Below, piece after piece: positions 1 to 13,000 of a stretch of 64,000 nucleotides of DNA (position 1 is its first letter; each line of letters starts with the position of its first letter). The notes below the pieces were generated by a model. The model had not been told where the DNA came from. It did not search any database and saw nothing but the letters and a program-made list of their open reading frames with translations. Source of the stretch: Amorphophallus konjac (taxonomy: Eukaryota; Streptophyta; Magnoliopsida; Alismatales; Araceae); assembly GCA_022559845.1 (NCBI GenBank), contig CM040117.1, positions 16,702,856-16,766,855 on the forward strand, written 5' to 3'. The position numbers and the translations under genes are program-made.

Positions 1-748
1 CGTGTTGACCGTTGAGTTTCGGTTGTTTCGCCATGGCGCGTGTGTTGATTTTTGCGCCGTCAGACTAGTGCTAGTGGCTTTACTGAGGTTGCATCTTGTT
101 GTGCGGTACCCGTGATCGGATGGTCGGGGTTGCACCTTGGACAGCGTGTCCAGGTCGGCTGTGTCCGGGGGACAGGCCTCTACGGCATGGTTGCCGTGGG
201 TTTTTACTTCGGTAAGCGGTACTAGTGTAGTTCGGTAGCCTCGACTGTGAGTTCGGGGTGTGTTTCTGGTACAGTAGGAGTAGCTGTAGTGCCGAGTTTC
301 GACCGGCCACCGGGTTTACTGTTCCTGCTGTTGCGGTTGCTCTTGTAGCCTTCCTTTCCGCTACCGTCGTTGTTTCCGATTGGGGTTCCGCGAGATCCCT
401 ACTGAGTCTCTGTTTTGGAGACTCATTCCCTGCTTTTCAGGTGTGGCGGTTCTTCCTCGAGGTTCGAGGGTGCGGAGCGGAGGTTCTCAGTTGTCAGCTT
501 GCCAGGCCGAGTGTTCACTTGGCATGTGGTACGCTTTACTGCTTTAGACTGTACTTTCTGTTGGACTGGACTCTGTTGTAGCTGTAGTTGTTCTTTTACT
601 TCTACTTGTTGAATTATCCTGCTTTATTTCCTATTTCTTTGTGCCTCCACACTCCTTTTAGCCCTTCCGAGCCCTCCCGGCTCGTGGGCGGCGGTGCGAG
701 TCTCGGGTTATCGGGCCTTCCCGGTAATCGGATTCTCGGGTCGTTACA
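1..748. mobile_element. GC-rich stretch, possible LTR right end
   Basis: No protein similarity is recognisable, and the ORFs on both strands look like chance. The stretch is rich in short repeated words (cggt, gtcc, tcggg) and stops abruptly at a ...TCGTTACA end, after which base composition becomes AT-rich. A CA-3' terminus after a GC-rich block resembles the end of a plant LTR, but its partner would lie left of the window and I could not find a target-site duplication. This is an inference from composition and boundary only. Confidence 0.25.
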
Positions 749-1100
749 TGAGGTGTCAATGTAAGAGTTGAGTTGTTGTTCTAGAAAAGTCCACAAGTGT
801 CAATGTAATGGAATTATGAATTATCAATAAAGTTGGTTATTTACGGCTTAATTATGTTCTCATGGCTTGGTCTCTTGTGGCAATGTTATGCTTTGATTGA
901 CATGAATGATATAACTGTTACGTTCCAATTTTTCGCATCGGGGCGTGACGGGTCTCCCCCCTCCCCTTCTCGTGTCCCCCTTCGCCCTCCCCCTCCCCTT
1001 CCCGTCTCGTCCCCTCCGCTTCCAGTGGTCTCCCCCCCACCCCTTCACGTGTCCCCCTCTGCCTCCCCCTCCTCCGCCTCACATTCCTGGTGCCCCCACC

Positions 1101-1140
<40 letters not shown>

Positions 1141-2997
1141 CACGGTCAATAAAGATTTTTTGGTCTTTTCGTATGCATTTGATGGAATATCTTACGAAAT
1201 TTTCTTATTTTTTAGACGGCAACAGACTGTAGGGATTTATTTATAAAATATTGATGATTGTAGGGGTTTTTAAGATAATAGTGAGATTTGAGGGATTAAT
1301 CGACAATTCGATAAGTTTGTAAATATTAATACGTAAAAATCTCTAAAATTAATGACTAAATCAACTAGAAGGGAAATAGAGAAGGGATAAATTTATTGAC
1401 GATGGAATTGACTTCCAAAGACTCCAAGTACTCCCATTAGATATGAAAATTTGTGCACGAGGAGGGGCTCTTTCCTTCGAGGCTCCTTCGAGCTTTTCTC
1501 TAAAAAATTTCAACATTTTAAACCCTTCCCAGGGATGCAATATTTATAGGGATTGAAAATTCACAACCAATATTCAAGTAAAATTAGAAATAAGAATTTG
1601 AACTTCGTTAACAGAAGTAAAAATTTCCATAAGTCTCATTTCAAATTAGAAATATTGTAGAAATCTTTTCCCAACTGGAAATAAATGCTAAATCAAGAAA
1701 ATTTCACAATTGAGAATGGACTTTTTGAAAGGCGGAGACTTGAACGCGGTCACCTGATTGACCGCGACTTGAAACCCATTGTGGCAGAACGGCATGATTA
1801 AGAGATGAACACGTCCAATAGGGAGACAGCGTTATGAATGACGTCATGGAGAAGTTACGTGATTTAAACATGATTATTTTAGAAGGAAAAACCTATCGAA
1901 ATTAGAAAATGTGAAAGATGTCACGTTGGTATGATGCACGCCTTCTCGCTTCAGCGCAATCCAGATAATTTCCTATTTTAATGGGATTCGAAAGATAAAA
2001 TATGGAAGGTTGAAAGGCGTCTTGTTAGTGTGACACATATTGAAGAATTGTGCCCTCCTGAGATGGCGCAAATTAAGATAATCACATCACGTGGACGTGA
2101 CATGATTTTGAGATGAACGCGGTCAAGGTGACCACAAATTGATTAGATTGCATTCAGGTAGGTGGACACGGTCAAATCGGGTCCAAGACGAGGGACACGT
2201 TCAAAGGAAAATCTTAGAAAATTAGAAAAAAAATTTAAAAAATGAGAAAAAAAATAATCGAGAAAAATGAAAAAAATCACTCAAATAAGTCAATTGTAAG
2301 AGTCATTTTGAGGTATTATTGTGTGATATGAGATTTACTCAATTTGATGTCAAAATGGCATGTCTACAACATGATTTCCTATCGTTTCTCACAAACGGCA
2401 CCAAAGTATTCGGTAACACTTGGAATTTATGAAAGGGAAATTGAATGAGAGTAGTCGTGAGCGGAACTTCATGCAGAGGAGCCGAAAGTGGATCCGACTT
2501 GCTAATGCTAGGTTTACCTTGGTAAAATGATGTTGATGCAGAGAGGCTCTATCGGCGAGATTAGACGACAATGCCAAGTGTTATCCTGCATAAAAGTTCT
2601 TATCGGGGTGAGGGTGTCCTAAGGAAACCTTTCGATGCTTTAGAGAAGAAATAACTCAAGAGAGTAGAAGGGGCAATGCTTGCGCACCTTGTAACGTCGA
2701 TGTGCTGTACCTTTAATAGGTCTCGGGGGTGAAAGACGTGTCTCTGGGCGTTTCACTCTAGTCAGGATCGTGGGTGAAATAGGAGACAAGTTCGGGGCAG
2801 AGTCAGTCGTAGTTACGAAAACAAAGAGAGTTCGTAACAATTATGGAGACAAACAAGATCGAGAGCGAATCCAGAGCGACGATGGAAGAAAGATTGAGTC
2901 AGATTTGATTCCGAGAAGATCTGATTTTAATTGAGGTTAGATTTAAATTAGAAAAAGACAATGGATACCATCCACGTCACCACTTTTAAACTCTCTT
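749..2997. other. Non-genic upstream region
   Basis: No supportable gene. It is AT-rich apart from a C-rich patch at about 950-1100. It contains repeated phrases such as acgcggtca (about 1744 and 2118) and a purine-rich low-complexity run (2215-2290) of a kind often seen in decayed LTR elements, but no domain can be read. ORFs here are short and lack family features. Confidence 0.5.
1103..1138. repeat. (AG)n microsatellite
   Basis: About 18 uninterrupted AG units directly follow a C-rich segment. The ORFs that cross it in all frames are artefacts of the dinucleotide repeat. Confidence 0.95.
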
Positions 2998-3607
2998 TTG
3001 CCACTCTTCGCAGGAATTGGACTCTTCTACGGAGCTGACCACTCATTTTCGAGATCCATCAATTTTAGAAAAGATCCTCCTAATAAGCCAGGCCCAAACC
3101 TGATTTGCGACCGTCCCCATCCGCATCGCGCGTCCCCCCACATTCGGCTGCGTTGCGTTGCTTCCCCACTCCCCTTCCCGGTCTGTCTGTTTCACCACTC
3201 GTTGTCTGTATGTGCTTTCGCCACCCCGACGCCATCCAACCCCGCCAATCGCCCCCAGTGCCGTGCTCATTTCTCTCTCCCCAGCGCCATGTGCGTCCCA
3301 TTCCCGCTCAACAACCCCCGCCCCCGTCAACGTCCCCCAGTCTCCTTTCCTTCTGGTTCTGGGCACCCTCTTCTTCCTCTCCGTCTCCCCCCCCCCCCCC
3401 CCCCCCCCCCCCCCACGCTCGTCCCTTTGTCAGCTTCCGTGGGCGCGTTGGTCGTCCTTCCACCACAACGAGGCGCGCCGCGCCGCGCCGCCCATTTCTT
3501 GAAAATTTTTTGGTTAGTGGACGGGGGGAAGAAGGAGGGACACTGGAAGTTGAACCTTTCGCCAGCGCCTACTCTGTCACCAGCCCACTGGTGGGTGGAA
3601 GGCCGCC
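2998..3607 (+). promoter_or_regulatory. Promoter/5'UTR region of the PES-like gene
   Basis: This 600-bp pyrimidine- and CpG-rich block lies directly before the first coding exon and differs sharply from the AT-rich DNA upstream. It contains a 28-base C run (3387-3414), (GCGCC)-type repeats near 3474-3490 and many CT-rich patches. Overlapping proline-rich ORFs on both strands are composition artefacts. No TATA box or transcription start can be fixed from sequence alone. Position and composition suggest a core promoter plus leader. Confidence 0.5.
3387..3414. repeat. Poly(C) tract, 28 bases
   Basis: An uninterrupted run of 28 C lies about 190 bp upstream of the start codon. The complementary strand is 28 G. 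Such tracts can form quadruplex or i-motif structures and are prone to sequencing-length error, so the length is approximate. Confidence 0.9.
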
Positions 3608-4046
3608 ATGGCGACGTCCGTGGCGTTGTCTTCCTCCGGCACGATATCGCGGCGCCCCCCATTCGGGGACTTCCCGGTTCGTCAATGGGCGCAAGTGCCG
3701 AGGAGGTGCCGCGTCGCAGCGGCGGCGGCGCCCAGCGGGACTTCGCGGCAGTCTTATGATGCCGCGGAGGGTGTTGGCGAGGTTAGGATCGGTTTGAACG
3801 GCGTGCGGGGCAACGGAGTGGCGGGAAGTGCTGGCACCGCGGGGCGGGTGGCGTCGGCCGAGGAGAGAGATGAGGAGGTGGGCCTCGGCGTGCTCTACGA
3901 CGATGGCTTTGGGAAGGCGAGTGTGAAGGACTATCTCGACTGGGCTCGGGAGATAATTAGACCCGACGGCGGGGGGCCGCGCTGGTTCTGCCCTCTCGAG
4001 TGCGGTGCCCCTTTGAAGGATTCCCCGTTGCTGCTCTTCTTGCCTG
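3608..4046 (+). CDS. PES1: PES-like gene, exon 1
   Basis: Encodes residues 1-146 plus the first base of codon 147. It has a strong start context, then a Ser/Arg/Ala-rich leader typical of plastid import, a Gly/Ala-rich linker, and the conserved family block from LYDDGFG to LLLFLPG. The donor is GTAAGC at 4047 (phase 1). The open frame runs past the donor into the intron to 4192, but that tail is a CT microsatellite and not part of the protein. Confidence 0.9.
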
Positions 4047-7000
4047 GTAAGCCATTAGGCCGTCAGTCTGGGTCCGGGACGATGCCTCCATCGTTTGAAC
4101 TCGACGTGTTACTCTCTCTCTCTCTCTCTCTCTCGCTCGCTCGTTCTCTCAGCCCCACCCAGCTTTATGGGGAAGAATGCAGCTTCCTGTAAACTGTCAT
4201 TCGGTTTTTCACCAACTTCAAGTTTATTACGAGAAACTCGTTTACAGGGTGAGTTTTACTTAAATCTCAGTTTATCCATCTAAGGTTTCCGTAGAGGATG
4301 AGTTAATCTACTGAAGACTCATATTAGGGGTGAGGTTATCTCCGAGTGAGTTTATGATAAGCTCATATTTTTATGCATCCAAACTAAGGGTTACGGTTCA
4401 AAGATAAGTTCACTGTAGACCAAACCCGTTTACACACTGCATCCAAACAGGGCCTTCGATTATGGGTCTGGTTTTGTAATGGAAGATAGTGCCTCACTTT
4501 GGTTCATGTTTGCAGGTGCTGATGGCGTTGGATTAGGGCTGATTCTGCATCACAAATCCCTTGGAAAGTAAGTTTCTGGACAAACGGCACAACCTTTTTC
4601 TCTTCATATATGCACATATATAAACATTTAATTTACGGTGAAACAGTTGAGGATGTTTTACTGAACCTTCCTGAGATCTCTTGTCATTGGGTGGAGTTCC
4701 TTCATATGACATCTACTTTCCTATCTAAAATACTGAGAATATTGCCAATCAAATTTATCAAGCATACATATTCTGTCTTCATGCCCCTTTCTACATTTTC
4801 AGCCTCTACGTTCAACGCGCGTGCCTCGTTAACTTTGTCATTAAACCACGGTTAGAAAATCCTGCGACCTTCCGTGGAAACTACTTTGATACAGGATAAT
4901 TTGATGTTTATGAAATTGTAGGAGGGATATCAATGTACAAATTTCAATTAGGCTACAAAAGTTCTGGTCCTATCTTCAGATTAATCCAAAAGAAACAAAA
5001 ATCAGCTTGTAACTAATTAAATTATCATCTCCTGGATTGGTCCATGCACTTGAGTAGAATTGCTAATTTGGAGATAACTCACCTATTATAGTTGCAAATA
5101 TATTTGGCATCTTTGATGATTGAAATAGTTTACAATTTTTGACATTATTTTGGTTTCTGGCATGCTAAAAACACCCAGTGATGAACAGTGTTGTAGTCCT
5201 AAGTAGTTATTGTAATCTGTTCAGTTAAAGTTGAGATGATGAAAAAGATAGGTTTAAACTTGCTAAATTAACGGACCTACAAAGTAAAGATTTAAAGCAT
5301 GTTAAAGGTATTAAGAGTGGGGATGAAAGGATTCTAGTTAAACATTGAAATTAAGGAAATGCATACTGATTGAGTGATTAGTGTTTTTAGAAATTAGTTT
5401 AAATTCATGTCGAGTAGATCAAATACAAAAGCTATTTTCTTATCGAGGAAGTTGATGGAGGGGTATAGAGAGATTAGGATATATACAGTTTTCAATAACT
5501 TAGAGAAGGCCTATGATCGAATATCAAGAGGGTTAATTTGGTGAACCTTAGGGAAGAAGGACATCTCTAAAGGGTATGCTGATGTGGCTAAGAATATGTA
5601 TGAGATGGCTTTTACTCATGATACTAAAAGTCAGCCAGTTTGGATTGGAATCGACTGATTCAGATTGGAACTATCTAGAACCAATCGGATTTAGCCATTT
5701 TTGAGGTTGAACCAGCCGGCTATATATTAAATTAATAAAATTGCAAAACAAGCTTTTAACCGGCTTGAATGGTGACTGAACCAGCTATGGACTGGTTCTA
5801 GAATTTAAATTGTTCTGGAGTTAGTTTTTTTAGTTTTTCTTTACAATTTTGACATTTTATTAAACATTTATTAATATTTCTATCAAATGTTATGTACAAG
5901 CCTAGAGCTAGTTACAACGAGCCTAGACTAGTCTGAACTCATAGTCCTGAATCGGAATCAGCCATAGCCAATTCCAGTTCTAAGACCAATCTTTGAAACC
6001 ATACTTGTAGTAGCATAAGAACTATCACCGTAGGGACATTTGAATTTCCTGCTACTATACAGTTACACCAAGGGCAACACTAAGCCCTTACCTCTTTAGA
6101 TATAAATGAAATGACAAGACACTTACGTGGTAGTATCCCTTTGTGTATGTTATTTTACAGAAGGTGTTGTATTAATTCATGTGAATGCAGATAATTTAAA
6201 TGATAAGTTAATGTGGAGGGATATGTTCGAATTTAACGGTTTTAGGATTATTTAGATTAGGTCAGAATATATGAAATGCAATTCATAAAATACGAGTGCG
6301 GGCCAAGAAGATTTTGTTAGGATCAATTGTCAAATTACTCGTAAAAGTTACAACTACTGATACTTTGGTTCTACTATTCAAGAGAATTAGAAATTCTAGT
6401 AGATGTTGCATAGGGGGTTAAGGCAGGTTAGTTGAAATACAGAAATATGTTTGGAGTCCTCTGTAACGACCAGGTCCCTTTAGCTTAGAAGAAGTTTTAT
6501 AGAACTGCTGTTAGACCTGCTATATTGCATGAGATTGAGTGTCGGACGGTGAGAAAAGGACACTCACAAAAGCTTTGTAAGATAAGATTGGATTTGTGGA
6601 AAGGCTAGAAAGGATAAGATTCAGAATGGAAATATATGTGGAGACTTGGTGTAGCTTCTATTAATGTTAAACTTAGGAAAAATAGGCTTACATGGTTTGG
6701 TAGTGTGAGTCAGTGCCAAGTTTGACGCATATTAGAAGGTTTGATCAAATTTGAGTGGAGGGTAAAAAAGGCTCAGGGGTGAGCTTGAATGAGGTGATTG
6801 GACATAGTAAGAAATGTCTTGATCTTACCAGGTTTAACTGCAAAGAGGCTATTGGATAGATAAATGTGGCACAATAGGATTCATGTAGCAGGCCCCAATT
6901 AAATAAGATAAGGCTTTGATGATGATAATGACATGAGGACTAGCTTGTAGAAGGTACTTTTGGTCAGAAGAACATGTAACCGTCTAGACTATCTTGTGGT

Positions 7001-10000
7001 TGAAGGTACTTTTGGTCAGAAGAACATGTAACCGTCTAGACTATCTTGTGGTTTTACTGTTGATAGCAATCTACTAGTTAAGGTTGAAAGGTGAGTAAGG
7101 CAACTTTATAGTCTTGCATTAGCCTCAACATTGCTTCCTATCACACACATGAAAACAAAAAGGGAAGGATGGAATGGTAGTTAAAAAGAGTGAAAAAGCA
7201 CCTAGCTACAACAGTGGTTTGTCCTACTGTCACGCCCCGAGCGTGGAGGGGACCCGGCACGCGTGACGAGTTTATATAGATCATGTCAATCAGAGCAATA
7301 AGATTTTTTGTCGCAAAAACAGAGTGCGCAAAAGGCATGGAAACATAATAACTAAGCTGTAAATTTCCAAAATAATAACAATATTCCAAGATGACAATTA
7401 TCCAATTAACCATAATGATAATGACCCAAATTAAATCAAAAGGTTACAAGCCTTAACAAGTTTTTCCCAAATGATAAAAGGCAATATAATATAGGACTCG
7501 ACAAGACATGGCTAGACACGACTCGGCAACGGCTCGATGTCCGGTAGCTCTACACTCTTCACTCGGTCTCATTCCCATTTGTGTGGTTGTCGCTATCCGA
7601 GTTACCTGAAAAATGTTGGAATGAAACTGGATAAGCTAACGCTCAGTAGGAATTATATCTCAAGTTCTAGCAGTCTTTAAGTTATTACATGTTGCGTGCA
7701 ATGCAGGTATAGCTATGCATGATAGAGGAGCAAGATATCAAGAACTTTATAGAAAGAATAACGCACGATTTCAAGGTATCAATAATGTACTATCAAGTAT
7801 TTGCACAATTTTTTTCAGGAAAGTAAGAACCAATGTGCAAGCATGTAATATCAAGTACGTGTTACTAGAAATTTGGCTATTTCATTCAAGCAAGTACTTG
7901 CCCATTCCGGGCCACGCAAGTCAAGTCAAGCACGCAAATAATGTCACGAGAGAGTGAGTGGAATGCCTTATATCTAGCAAGTCAAGCACTTCGGTGCAAT
8001 GCCACACCGTGATCAATATAGCTCCCATGAGCACAAGTACTTTTGGGTGCTCCTCTCAGGACCAGATCGGGTCCCATTAACGCCAGCATTGAGTCATGTG
8101 TTTCTTTCGACATTTCACTCTAGTTTATAGCCAATATAGAATTCCAAGGGATTTAACTATCGTAGGAACATAAGGTGGATCTCATGGAACAGAGTTCAAG
8201 AACTAATTTTCATGTAAGGATGGACTATGACTAAACCCCATAATATGCACGATATATCGGAAATCTGGGTGGACTTGGCGCCTCTAGGGCTGCCACAGAT
8301 TACTGAATTGGCGCCTATCTGGCTGCCATTAATTTCAGAAATGGCGCCCTTACTGAGGAGCGCTTATTCTATGAACAAGACAGGGACAACAACACACTGT
8401 GAGGGCTATGCTATCATGCTTCTTTAGAGTGACATGGCATTCAAGGGGATCGGGGGTTTTAATGGTACAACCTGCTCGGCTGCCTTGAGGGAATCCAAGG
8501 CTAGCGTAGACTTACGGAGGCCTCAATGATGAAATCGCCAGTCCGAGGGAAGGAATATATCCCGCGGAGGGCTCAAACATCACCGAGAGTGGAGGGGTGT
8601 ACGAGAAATGCCAGAAATGTGGGACTGCATCTACGTACTGAGATAACAACACCTAGAACCCGCGGTGTGGGTTAGACAGAAGCTCAAGAAATCTGGAAAT
8701 CTGTCACTCAGGAAAATGGCGCCCAGACAGGTTCCATTTATTGATCAAATGTAAGGTGCCCTTATTTTATGAAATGGCGCCCAGACAGGTGCCATTAATT
8801 TATGAAATGGCGCCTGTCCACAGGGGCGCCCAATCCTCTGTGAGACAGGAAACACACTTTCTGGAATTGGCGCCCAGGTGGGTGCCATTATTTGATGAAA
8901 TGGCGCCCTGGTGGGTGCCATCATTTTACTAAATGGCGCCTGTTGATAGGGGCGCCCATTACTTAATATTCCAATTTTCATTTTTTTGTCCCAAACTAAT
9001 TGGCGCCCCCTCACAGAGTCATCATTTAATTGGCGACTCTGCGGAGGGTCATCATTTAATTATTTGGGGCCCAAGGCATGGGCGCCCATTTCTGTGTGAT
9101 GCTACGCATCGGGCTGGTACGTTCTGAGACACAAAACACTGTTCACAATTTCTAACGTTCACAGAATCAGGAAGTAAAGACATGGATAGACAGAGAAAAA
9201 TATCAGGATTCCAAGATCATGCTCATGCAAGAATATTAGGGTTTCATTTCATAGATATTAATTTTCTAAACACGGTGTTTATTAATTACAGGAAAAGGGA
9301 ATTGGAATGGGCGCCCTTCACTGGGTCGCCCATTCAAGAATGGGCGCCCAGATGCTGGTCGCCCTTTAATTGATGGCAGCCTCTTAGGCGCCATTTACAA
9401 ACATGCTTCGGTCTCTGCAAAACCCGTGTAACAGGCTATACAATATGGAAAATGGATGTATAGTAGTGCTACTCATGCTTGTTACCCTATATCAGCTACG
9501 AGTTGGGCCAAATCTTGAGAACACCTACCTTTTTGGAGTGATTAACGAGGTGCAGGTAATATAGAATAAAGAAGAAAGAAAGTCAAGCCCCTTTACGTTC
9601 TTTTCAGCAAGCTTCAGCAACAGGAAGGAGAACGTAGGAAGAAGATGCCCTTCACGTTCACGTCTTCTTCACGGCCATGAGAGGAAGAAAAGAAGGAAGA
9701 TCCTTCTCTTCTGCAGGTGGAGACACTAGCAGTAGGAGGATGTCGGCAATAATCTACCGCCTGTTCGATGGAGAAGAATAATTATTGGGAAAGAGAACCC
9801 CAAGGGTCCATTGCCAGCAAAGGTTTTAAAACCTTGCTATTCGTCTTTCAAACACTTCTGGAAGAACAACATTTTTCCCTATTAGGAATTGGCGCCCAAG
9901 AGAGGGGCGCCCATTAATCTGCGTCCTTGCAAGAGGGCGTTTATTAAGGGAAATGACGCCCTTGTAGGAGGGCGCCCATTCACCCGTTTGACCAGTCAAA

Positions 10001-13000
10001 AGGCAATTGGCACCCTTGTAGAGGGGCGCCCATTAAGGTGATTGGCGCCTTTGATAAGGGCGCCCATTAAACTGCACCCTCATAGAGGGTCACCCATTAA
10101 CTGGGTTGACCCAGTCAATGGAATTGGCGCCCAAGACAGGGGCGCCGATTCCTTCTGTGTGGAGAAGTAGGAAAACCCCTATACGTGTCATTTATGTGTG
10201 GATTTTTAAGTGATGTTGGGCCTTTATATAGAGTTATTTATTTAGGAAAAAGTTAGTTTCTCCATTATGTTCATCCGGGGTGCTACACCCTCCCCCACTT
10301 AAAAAAATTTGGTCCCCAAATTCAACTGCATATACGGAGACATGGAGGGTGCGGAGTACTTACATACTAGAATAGCTTCGGAAATCTCCTTCTCATAGAC
10401 TCCTCGGTTTCCCATGTAGCTTCTTGTTCTAAGCATCGATTCCATTGATTTTCACCATAGGGATCGTCTTGTTCCTCAAAACTCGGAGTTCTCGGTCGAG
10501 GATCTTCATCGGCTTTTGCTCGTAGGTAAGGTCATTCTGTATCACTAAGTCATTATGGTCAATGACGTGGAAAGGATCGTGCACATACTTCTTCAGCATA
10601 GAAATATGGAATACATTGTGCACTTCTGATAGTTGTGGAGGCAAGGCAATGCGATAAGCCACCTTGCCCACTCTTTCCAATACTTCGAATGGACCAATAA
10701 ACCTCGGTGTAAGCTTGCCCTTAACACCGAATCTTCTAATACCTCGGCCGGGGGATACCTTGAGAAAAACATGGTCTCTAGCTTGAAATTCCAGATCTCT
10801 TCTTCTATTGTCAGCATACGACTTCTGCCTGGATTGTGCTATCTTGAGTCTTTCTCGAATGAGGTGTATCTTCTCGGTTGTATCTCTTACCATATCTGGG
10901 CCTAGAATTTGTCTTTCGCCGACTTCATCCCAGCATATTGGAGATCGGCAACTCCTACCATAAAGTGCCTCGAAAGGTGCCATTTGGATACTGGCTTGAT
11001 AACTGTTGTTATAAGCAAATTCGGCTAGGGGTAAGTGGTCATGCCAGCTACCGCCGAAATCTATAATACATGCCCTTAACATATCTTCAACAACTTGGTT
11101 TGTCCTCTAGTCTGACCATCTGTCTGGGGATGGAAAGCAGTGCTAAAGTGAGTTTCGTCCCCAGAGAGTGTTGTAATCCTTTCCAGAAATGGAAGTGAAG
11201 CGCGGGTCTCGGTCAGATACGATTGACACAGGAACTCCATGCAATCTAACAACCTCCCTGATGTATATGGCTGCAAGAACATCAACTGACCATCGGCTCT
11301 TGATGGGCAAGAAATGAGCCGATTTAGTTAGACGGTCGATGATTACCCAAATTCCATCATGTCCGCCCCTAGACTTAGGCAAGCCCATGATGAAGTCCAT
11401 GCCGATGTCTTCCCACTTCCACTTGGGAATATCTAGCGGATGCAGTTTTCTGAGGGTTTCTGATGTTCCGCCTTCACTTGTTGGCATGTCAGACAGCGAG
11501 ACACGAAGTCCGCTACCTCCCTTTTCATATTAGGCCACCAGAAAGTCGTTTCAAGTCTTGGTACATTTTAGTGGCTCAGGGTGAATTGTGTATCTTGATC
11601 GATGAGCTTCTTCAAGTATCTTCTTCTTCAACTCGGGACAGTCGGTACACATGTCCTTTCATGAAATAGCAATCTGCCATCGGGTGACAGCTTGAAATCG
11701 AGTCTCTCGTCCAGCTTGTCCCTTATCTCTACTAGTGCAGGATCTTCTTCTTGTAGCTTCTTAATTTCAGGTAGCAAATCTGGATGTAGACTCATATGGG
11801 ATAAGTAATACACCGTTCTGCTCATCCGTGCTTATATTGAGTTCTGAGAATTTCTCCAGTAACTTCCATTCTTGAATCATACAGTTGGCCAGTATTGCTC
11901 TCGGCTTTCGACTGAGGGCATCAGCTACGGAATTACCCTTACCAGGATGGTATTGGATTGTGAAGTCGAAATCCTTGAGGTATTCAAGCCAACGCCTTTG
12001 CCTCATATTTAGTTCCTTCTGGAAAAATAGATATTTGAGGCTTTTGTGATCGGAGTATACTGTGAATTGTTCTCCGTAGAGATAGTGTCTCCATATCTTT
12101 AAGGCGAACACTACCGCAGCCAGCTCTAAATCATGCACCGGATAGTTCTCTTCGTGCTTCTTTAATTGCCGGGAAGAGTATGCAATGACCCTTCCATCTT
12201 GCATCAATACACACCCGAGGCCAATACCAGAAGCATCGGTATATACCTCGTACTTCTCTCCTTCAATTGATAATGATAAGACTGGAGCAGTGGTCAAGAG
12301 ATCCTTCAAAGCTTGAAACTCTTCTCACAGTCTTCATTCCACTCATAAGGTACTTCCTTGCGAGTCAACCTGGTGAGAGGAACAACAATTTTTGAGAAGT
12401 CCTTGATGAAACGTCGGTAGTAACTAGCTAGCCCAAGAAACTTCGAATCTCCGTTGCATTCGTTGGTCGTCCCAATTCTTCACGGCTTCGACCTTTGATG
12501 GGTCCACGGAAATTCATTCTTCGAGACTATATGGCCCAAGAAGGATACTTCCTCGAGCCAGAACTTACACTTGCTAAATTTGGTATACAATTTATTTTCC
12601 CTTAATATCTGCAATGCCTTCTTCAGATGTACTTTATGGTCTTCTTCAGACTTTGAATAAATTAAGATATCATCAATAAAGACCACAATGAATTGATCCA
12701 GATGTGGCCTAAAGGTGCTGTTCATTAACTGCATAAAGGCTGCAGGGGCATTTGTTAGTCCGAAAGGCATAACCGTAAATTCGTAATGCCCATACCTGCT
12801 TCGGAATGCAGTTTTATGAATGTCTTCTTCTTTGATCCTCAGTTGGTGGTAACCAGACCGGAGATCAATCTTGGAGAAGTATTTAGCTCCGGATATTTGA
12901 TCGAATAGCTCATCAATCCTCGGCAGCGGGTATTTGTTCTTGATTGTTAGGTGGTTCAGCTGTCGATAGTCGATGCAGAGTCTCATTGATCCGTCCTTCT

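Noticed and set aside
1..748. Homology to the Tat-like LTR at 56-58.5 kb
   Set aside because: Composition and words are similar, but no colinear match of useful length was found by eye.
2998..3797. Overlapping proline-rich ORFs of up to 253 codons in the promoter region
   Set aside because: All frames are open because of C/CT-rich composition, they span the poly(C) tract, and they are out of frame with the supported exon 1.
8741..9373. Repeated MAPRQVP/MAPTWAP peptides on both strands
   Set aside because: They are translations of the GGCGCC array inside the LTR, appearing in both strands and in both LTRs.
8278..10146. Possible CRISPR-like array in the regularly repeated LTR words
   Set aside because: Words are 6-8 bp, spacing is irregular, there are no unique spacers of constant length, and the context is a plant LTR.
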